Shown piece after piece: positions 6,235-9,413 of a stretch of DNA of 9,413 nucleotides; the stretch's first letter is position 1, and every line of letters begins with the position of its first letter. The stretch comes from Phycisphaerae bacterium (GTDB taxonomy: Bacteria; Planctomycetota; Phycisphaerae; UBA1845), in contig BQJS01000187.1 in NCBI GenBank assembly GCA_021604825.1, forward strand, positions 1 through 9,413. Direction: 5' to 3'. The notes under the pieces are model-generated. The model was not told the origin of the DNA. It worked only from the letters and a program-made list of their open reading frames with translations, and searched no databases. Both the position numbers and the translations under genes were made by a program.

Positions 6235-6789
6235 ATGTTTAAGAGATTTTTGTGTGCAGCGTTTGTTGGCTCGTTAGTGATGGGTGCGTCGGGGTGCAGC
6301 GTTACCGGGGCGGCATGGCAGGCGGCGAGAATTGGCAAGAACGTGTCCAAGAAGGACAGTTATCTGAGCCTTTCGCTTGACGGTCTTGAGGCCAAACAGA
6401 ACAAATTGAAGAAGGGCTTTGCTGGTTACGCGAAGCATAAGATCAAGGGGACGGTCAGCACCGCGCCGACGTTCAAGTTTGGTTTCGAGGATCCCACCAA
6501 GTTTGGCCGCATCACCGGTACGAACATGCAGATCCATCAGGCGTTTGAAGCCGACTATTCACACAAGGCAGAATTCGTTATAACGCCCAATGGAAGTGGT
6601 GCGGAATCACTCATGAAGCCCGACCGAGCTTACAACCTCGGTAGCATTGGCAGCGAAATGATGGTCCTTGACTTCGACGGCAACAATGTCGGTGGTGTGA
6701 CACTCAAGCCGGGCATGGACTACATGTTGGTTTTCACCGTCAGCGGCGACCGCAGCGAAACGATGCAGGTTCACTTCAGCACCAAGTAA
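6235..6789 (+). CDS. Uncharacterised small lipoprotein
   Basis: A 184-residue lipoprotein. The start is the ATG at 6235, with GGAGGA at 6221-6226 eight bases upstream; the frame stays open further upstream (to 6115) but without signal sequence logic. The signal peptide MFKRFLCAAFVGSLVMGASGC ends with lipidated Cys21. After a short basic helix (residues 24-40, GAAWQAARIGKNVSKK) the protein is predicted to be mostly beta-strands: alternating 'KIKGTVSTAPTFKFGFED', 'AEFVITPNG', 'EMMVLDFDGNNVGGVTLKPG' and 'YMLVFTVSGDRSETMQVHF'. The last part looks like an immunoglobulin-like or jelly-roll sandwich, but no family was recognised. It is transcribed alone: promoter upstream, strong terminator downstream. 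Envelope location is likely, its role unknown. Confidence 0.8.
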   Translation: MFKRFLCAAFVGSLVMGASGCSVTGAAWQAARIGKNVSKKDSYLSLSLDGLEAKQNKLKKGFAGYAKHKIKGTVSTAPTFKFGFEDPTKFGRITGTNMQIHQAFEADYSHKAEFVITPNGSGAESLMKPDRAYNLGSIGSEMMVLDFDGNNVGGVTLKPGMDYMLVFTVSGDRSETMQVHFSTK

Positions 6790-6822
6790 GCAGACGTCTG
6801 GCACGCTCGATAGAAAACAAAG

Positions 6823-6854
6823 AACCGCGGATCAGAATTGGTCCGCGGTTTTTT
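6823..6854. terminator. Bidirectional intrinsic terminator
   Basis: AACCGCGGA (6823-6831) and TCCGCGGTT (6842-6850) form a perfect 9-bp stem over a 10-base loop. On the plus strand the stem runs into six consecutive Ts (6849-6854), a classic factor-independent terminator for the lipoprotein gene ending at 6789. On the minus strand the complement of AAAACAAAG (6814-6822) gives a T-rich tail, so it can also stop transcription of the opposing dUTPase gene. Confidence 0.85.
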
Positions 6855-6858
6855 GTAG

Positions 6859-6876
6859 GGTGCGGCTTGCCGCACC
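6859..6876. repeat. REP-like palindrome (GGTGCGGC TT GCCGCACC)
   Basis: GGTGCGGC (6859-6866) and GCCGCACC (6869-6876) are an exact 8-base inverted repeat with two bases between. It starts right after the terminator T-run, in the context GTAGGGTGCGGC, which resembles a short palindrome dispersed between genes in many bacteria. It is 28 bases from the stop of the minus-strand dUTPase gene and could also fold at the end of that transcript. Confidence 0.5.
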
Positions 6877-6904
6877 TGTTATTTCTTGGGACTCCAAGAA
6901 GCGA

Positions 6905-7318
6905 TCAATCCAGATCGATGTCCTTGTTGTCCGATTCGTCTTTGTCGGCCATCGAGTAATCGGTGTCTTGGCGTTTATGGTTGACGCCCAGTTTCTTCAT
7001 GTAGAGTTCTTTGATGTCGTCCGCGTTCAGTCCGACGCATTGGGCCATGCTGATCCAGAAGAAGAGCAAGTCGATGACTTCGACGCGGGCGTTTTGCAGG
7101 TCGTGGATTTCGTAGCGGCGGCCTTCCTTCGCTTCCTTGCACCAGTGCTTCCAGTACGTGCTGTCGCGAAGTTCTTCCAGTTCGTTGCTGGCGGCTGCGA
7201 TGTAGTCGTTAAGCCATTCGCCAGCCAGTTTCGGGTCGAAGGATTTTCGCAGGGCTGCACAATCGAATCCAATCCGCTTGTTCAATTCTGCCTGGGCTTC
7301 AAAAAGTTCATGCAACAC
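6905..7318 (-). CDS. Dimeric-type dUTPase / MazG-like all-alpha NTP pyrophosphohydrolase
   Basis: A 137-residue helical protein of the dUTPase_2 / all-alpha NTP-pyrophosphatase superfamily, which hydrolyses dUTP (and often dUDP) to dUMP and keeps uracil out of DNA. It begins with GTG at 7318, supported by GGAGGA six bases upstream on the minus strand. The first helix is MLHELFEAQAELNKRIGFD; the metal-binding motifs follow: E46-L-E-E49 in 'SNELEELRDSTYWKHW' (44-59, with the WKHW segment typical of dimeric dUTPases) and E80-V-I-D83 in 'EVIDLLFFWISMAQCVGL' (80-97). A strongly acidic tail (115-137) follows and lacks family features. The fold and metal ligands are clear; dUTP as substrate is inferred from the family. 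It is divergent from the rph operon. Confidence 0.85.
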   Translation of the reverse strand: MLHELFEAQAELNKRIGFDCAALRKSFDPKLAGEWLNDYIAAASNELEELRDSTYWKHWCKEAKEGRRYEIHDLQNARVEVIDLLFFWISMAQCVGLNADDIKELYMKKLGVNHKRQDTDYSMADKDESDNKDIDLD

Positions 7319-7340
7319 GAGGGGTCCTCCGTTTTGTTTC

Positions 7341-7380
7341 GATCACCGGGTCCATGTGATGTACGTCGGGTGATCCGGTG
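7341..7380. promoter_or_regulatory. Inverted repeat upstream of the dUTPase gene
   Basis: GATCACC (7341-7347) is repeated in inverted orientation as GGTGATC (7369-7375), with 21 bases between. The overlapping CACCGG (7344-7349) also has its complement CCGGTG at 7375-7380. The element lies 22-62 bases upstream of the GTG start on the minus strand and could be an operator half-site pair or a leader hairpin. No protein in the window is an obvious regulator, so its role is a guess. Confidence 0.3.
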
Positions 7381-7497
7381 TTTGAGAATAGCGAATCATT
7401 GCGATTGCGAGGGGCAACGCAAGGTAGCCCACCCAAACGTCTGGTTTTGGGTTAATAACAGCGTCGGCGGTGGTGTGGCCAAGTGAATGTGGGGCGG

Positions 7498-7526
7498 TTG
7501 ACACCCTTTTGCGGCATCCGTACCTT
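7498..7526 (+). promoter_or_regulatory. Candidate promoter of the rph operon
   Basis: A perfect -35 box TTGACA (7498-7503) is followed after 17 bases by TACCTT (7521-7526), a weak -10 (three of six matches). Transcription would begin near 7533, about 45 bases before the TTG start of rph. A perfect -35 with a weak -10 fits a constitutive promoter of modest strength. Confidence 0.45.
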
Positions 7527-7577
7527 TTGTTTGCGAACCAGAACGATCCACCGAAACCATTCCAAGAAGGGCAACCA

Positions 7578-8315
7578 TTGGCCAGAATAAGCGGACAACG
7601 CGCTAACGAGCTTCGACCCGTCAAAATCACCCGGGGGTTCACGCGGAATGCGGCTGGCTCGGTGCTGATCGAATGCGGTGAAACGCAGGTGTTGTGTACG
7701 GCGTGTTTGGAGCAGGGTGTGCCGGGATGGAAGGCTGGTTCGGGGTCGGGATGGTGTACAGCTGAATACGACATGCTGCCCGGTTCGACCAATCAACGGA
7801 AGCGGCGTAACCGCAGCAAGATCGACGGACGGACGCAAGAGATTCAGCGGCTCATCGGTCGATCGCTTCGGGCGGTTATCGATCTCGACGCACTCGGCGA
7901 ACACAGCATCTTGATCGATTGCGACGTTATACAAGCCGATGGGGGCACGCGGACGGCCAGCATCACCGGTGCGTACGTGGCGATGTGTGATGCGGTCCGA
8001 GTCGCCCGCAAACGCAAGTGGATCGCGACGAACCCCGTCACCGACAGCGTGGCGGCTGTTAGCGTTGGTATTGTGGACAAACGAGCAATGCTTGATCTGT
8101 GTTACGAAGAAGACGTGCGTGCCGACGTGGATATGAACGTGGTGATGACCGGTTCCGGCAGTTTCGTTGAGGTGCAGGGCACGGGGGAGGGTGCGACGTT
8201 CTCGCGCAAAGAACTCGATCGGTTGACGACGCTTGCAGCGAAGGGGATTCGGCAGTTGCACTTGGAACAAGAAAAAGCGCTGCGGCGCCGGATCAAGACG
8301 AATGCATCAAGGTGA
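7578..8315 (+). CDS. rph: RNase PH, tRNA 3'-end processing phosphorolytic exoribonuclease
   Basis: A 245-residue RNase PH, which uses phosphate to trim nucleotides from tRNA precursors 3' to the CCA end, releasing nucleoside diphosphates; hexameric in known cases. The start is the TTG at 7578, preceded by AAGAAGG (7564-7570) seven bases away and giving the family's usual N-terminus and length. Family hallmarks in order: [11 protein letters not shown] (11-21), [16 protein letters not shown] (27-42), [14 protein letters not shown] (58-71), [17 protein letters not shown] (84-100, with phosphate-binding R85), [20 protein letters not shown] (113-132, with GGTR), [16 protein letters not shown] (176-191, with metal ligands D179 and D185), VEVQGTGEG (197-205). 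Catalytic residues all appear intact. The stop is four bases before the next gene, so it leads an operon with the SPOR lipoprotein and rdgB. Confidence 0.95.
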   Translation: MARISGQRANELRPVKITRGFTRNAAGSVLIECGETQVLCTACLEQGVPGWKAGSGSGWCTAEYDMLPGSTNQRKRRNRSKIDGRTQEIQRLIGRSLRAVIDLDALGEHSILIDCDVIQADGGTRTASITGAYVAMCDAVRVARKRKWIATNPVTDSVAAVSVGIVDKRAMLDLCYEEDVRADVDMNVVMTGSGSFVEVQGTGEGATFSRKELDRLTTLAAKGIRQLHLEQEKALRRRIKTNASR

Positions 8316-8319
8316 GAGA

Positions 8320-9246
8320 ATGATGACCGTCCAAACAAATTCGATGAGACGAACGGATTGGATCAAGGTGCGCGCGGTTTGCGGCGCGGTCTTGCTGGCG
8401 TCGGGTGGCGCATTGACCGGCTGCGGTGAAGGCTGGGCCGACCAGTGGAACATGGACTGGGGCGGCGGATGGAATCGGGGCCCCAATCAAGGCGACGTCG
8501 AAGGCGTATATCATAGCCCATCGAAGCGTGATTGCGACGAATGGACGATCCTTGCCCGGGAGTGTTTTGGCTCGGGTCGGCGCAACGATGCCAAGAAGAT
8601 TGCCGCCGCATTGAAAAAGACGCCGGGGATCAAGCCCGACCGTGTCTACGTGGTTCACAACAAGAGGGACTCGCGCGTCTTTTATGGAAGTTATTGGCGC
8701 CCCCCGAACAAGAAAACGGGGCGATTCGAAATCCCGCAGGAAATGCGACGGGATTTGGCGCTGATCAAGGACTTCACAACGTCGGGCGAACGCTTCTTTT
8801 TTGACGCCCGCATCTCTCCCACACCCACGCCGGATACTGGTAATGCTGCATGGGAATTCTCGCGCAACCGAGGTTATTACTCACTTCGCGTCGCATTGTT
8901 TTACAACGAGCCCGGGTTTCTAAATCGCAAAGAAGCGGCGGCGACCTATTGCAGTGAGCTGCGCGAAAAGGGCTTCGAAGCTTACTATCGCCACACGGAG
9001 ATCGTCAGCGAGGTATTCGTCGGAAGCTTCGGCAAAGACGCACAGGTGAAGGGGCGTCGGTTGGGCGTGGTTGCGCACTTGCCCAGTAAGGAAGTGCAAG
9101 AGTTGATGAAGAAGGAACACTTTCAAGTGGAATTGCGCAACATGCAGGTTTATTCCACGAAGCTTGGACAGCGCCGAACCGTTGAGTTGGCGCGGCTTTT
9201 CAGAGTTGACGAAGATCCGACCGACTTTAGCGATGATTTCGAATGA
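8320..9246 (+). CDS. Lipoprotein with two SPOR-like segments
   Basis: A 308-residue lipoprotein. Two adjacent ATGs (8320, 8323) follow AAGGTGAG at the end of rph; the frame remains open further upstream, inside rph, but the signal peptide only makes sense from here. Its lipobox LTGC gives lipidated Cys35. A Trp/Gly-rich linker (39-60) follows. Residues 74-128 (WTILARECFG, DAKKIAAALKK, then RVYVVHNKRDSRVFYGSY) and residues 186-237 (YYSLRVALFYNE, KEAAATYCSELREKGFEAYY, then SEVFVGSF) each have the strand-helix-strand-strand order and ending 'V(F/Y)xGSF' of SPOR domains, which bind glycan strands stripped of stem peptides at division sites. The first copy is the more divergent. A peptidoglycan-binding envelope role is inferred. 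The stop overlaps the rdgB start as ATGA. Confidence 0.8.
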   Translation: MMTVQTNSMRRTDWIKVRAVCGAVLLASGGALTGCGEGWADQWNMDWGGGWNRGPNQGDVEGVYHSPSKRDCDEWTILARECFGSGRRNDAKKIAAALKKTPGIKPDRVYVVHNKRDSRVFYGSYWRPPNKKTGRFEIPQEMRRDLALIKDFTTSGERFFFDARISPTPTPDTGNAAWEFSRNRGYYSLRVALFYNEPGFLNRKEAAATYCSELREKGFEAYYRHTEIVSEVFVGSFGKDAQVKGRRLGVVAHLPSKEVQELMKKEHFQVELRNMQVYSTKLGQRRTVELARLFRVDEDPTDFSDDFE

Positions 9247-9413
9247 AGCGTGAAGTTCTGGTTGCGACAACCAACGCGGGCAAGATACGCGAGATTCGTG
9301 CGGTGATGAGCGACGTGCCAATCGAGTGGTCGTTTCTAGAAGATCACCCGCCAGTGCCCGCGCCCATCGAAGATGCCGACACGTTTGAGGCCAATGCCAT
9401 CCTCAAAGCCCGG
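9243..9413 (+). CDS. rdgB: RdgB/HAM1 non-canonical purine NTP pyrophosphatase (5' part)
   Basis: The first 57 codons of a gene that runs off the right edge. The N-terminus MKREVLVATTNAGKIREI carries the family signature ATxNxGKxxEI (residues 8-18), the substrate-binding loop of inosine triphosphatases. 'DADTFEANAILKAR' (44-57) matches the family block (E-x-G-x-T-F-x-x-N-A-x-x-K-A), with Asp where Gly is usual. The enzyme hydrolyses XTP, dITP and ITP to monophosphates, cleaning the nucleotide pool. It starts at the ATG that overlaps the TGA of the lipoprotein gene (ATGA), which implies translational coupling in the rph operon. The catalytic remainder lies outside the window. Confidence 0.93.
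   Translation, partial: MKREVLVATTNAGKIREIRAVMSDVPIEWSFLEDHPPVPAPIEDADTFEANAILKAR

Noticed and set aside
6860..7486. A 208-codon plus-strand frame antisense to the dUTPase gene.
   Set aside because: The minus strand shows an intact all-alpha NTP-pyrophosphatase with metal motifs and a good ribosome binding site; the plus frame begins in the palindrome and has no recognisable features.
7343..7500. A minus-strand stretch reading [20 protein letters not shown] that looks like a membrane segment, a possible gene remnant before dUTPase.
   Set aside because: The frame is continuous with an antisense shadow of rph, has no start signal of its own, and contains the rph promoter candidate. A remnant cannot be excluded but nothing supports it.
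7470..7577. Upstream extension of rph by 36 residues to an ATG at 7470.
   Set aside because: The extra residues (VWPSECGAV...) are not part of the RNase PH family, would span the TTGACA promoter, and the TTG at 7578 has the proper ribosome binding site.
8233..8319. Upstream extension of the SPOR lipoprotein into rph by 29 residues.
   Set aside because: It would bury the lipoprotein signal and overlap rph by 83 bases; the ATG pair at 8320/8323 fits the operon spacing.

Overview
This window most likely comes from the genome of a planctomycete, probably of the Phycisphaerae type. The evidence is a moderately GC-rich sequence, a six-helix membrane protein carrying the CxxCGYNLRGL...CPECG zinc ribbon common in that phylum, many unrelated small lipoproteins, and a secreted protein with repeated Cys/Asp-rich CDDGDxCTxDxC units. 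Genes are mostly preceded by clear purine-rich ribosome binding sites. Three genes start with TTG or GTG, so several starts were set from the ribosome binding site and not from the longest frame. Species assignment is inference only.

Layout. (1) 1-2570: a REP-like palindrome at the left edge, then a HEAT-repeat protein translationally coupled (TTGA overlap) to a small single-pass membrane protein. (2) 2571-3273: a candidate promoter and a lipoprotein that is in effect a free-standing SecD P1-head domain. (3) 3284-4015, minus strand: the zinc-ribbon membrane protein, convergent with the SecD-like lipoprotein with only 10 bases between them. (4) 4266-5096: a secreted Cys-rich repeat protein ending in a six-cysteine pattern that matches the inhibitor-cystine-knot (knottin) framework. 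It is followed by a long hairpin shared with the convergent lipoprotein gene at 5194-5955 (minus). (5) 6235-6789: another unrecognised lipoprotein with a good candidate promoter and a textbook bidirectional terminator. (6) 6905-7318, minus: a dimeric-type dUTPase / MazG-like all-alpha NTP pyrophosphohydrolase, divergent from (7) an operon running off the right edge: RNase PH (rph), a lipoprotein with two SPOR-like segments, and the start of an RdgB/HAM1 non-canonical purine NTP pyrophosphatase.

How the genes work together. Only the right end gives a functional theme. dUTPase and RdgB both remove unwanted nucleotides from the dNTP/NTP pool, and RNase PH trims tRNA 3' ends; rph next to rdgB is a well-known bacterial arrangement. 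Here a cell-envelope SPOR-type lipoprotein is tightly inserted between them. The left and middle parts are a mixed set of envelope proteins (four lipoproteins in the window, one secreted protein, two membrane proteins) with no evident shared pathway. No mobile element, CRISPR array, tRNA or rRNA was seen. The most unusual items are the knottin-like tail on the Cys-rich secreted protein and the free-standing SecD P1-like lipoprotein.
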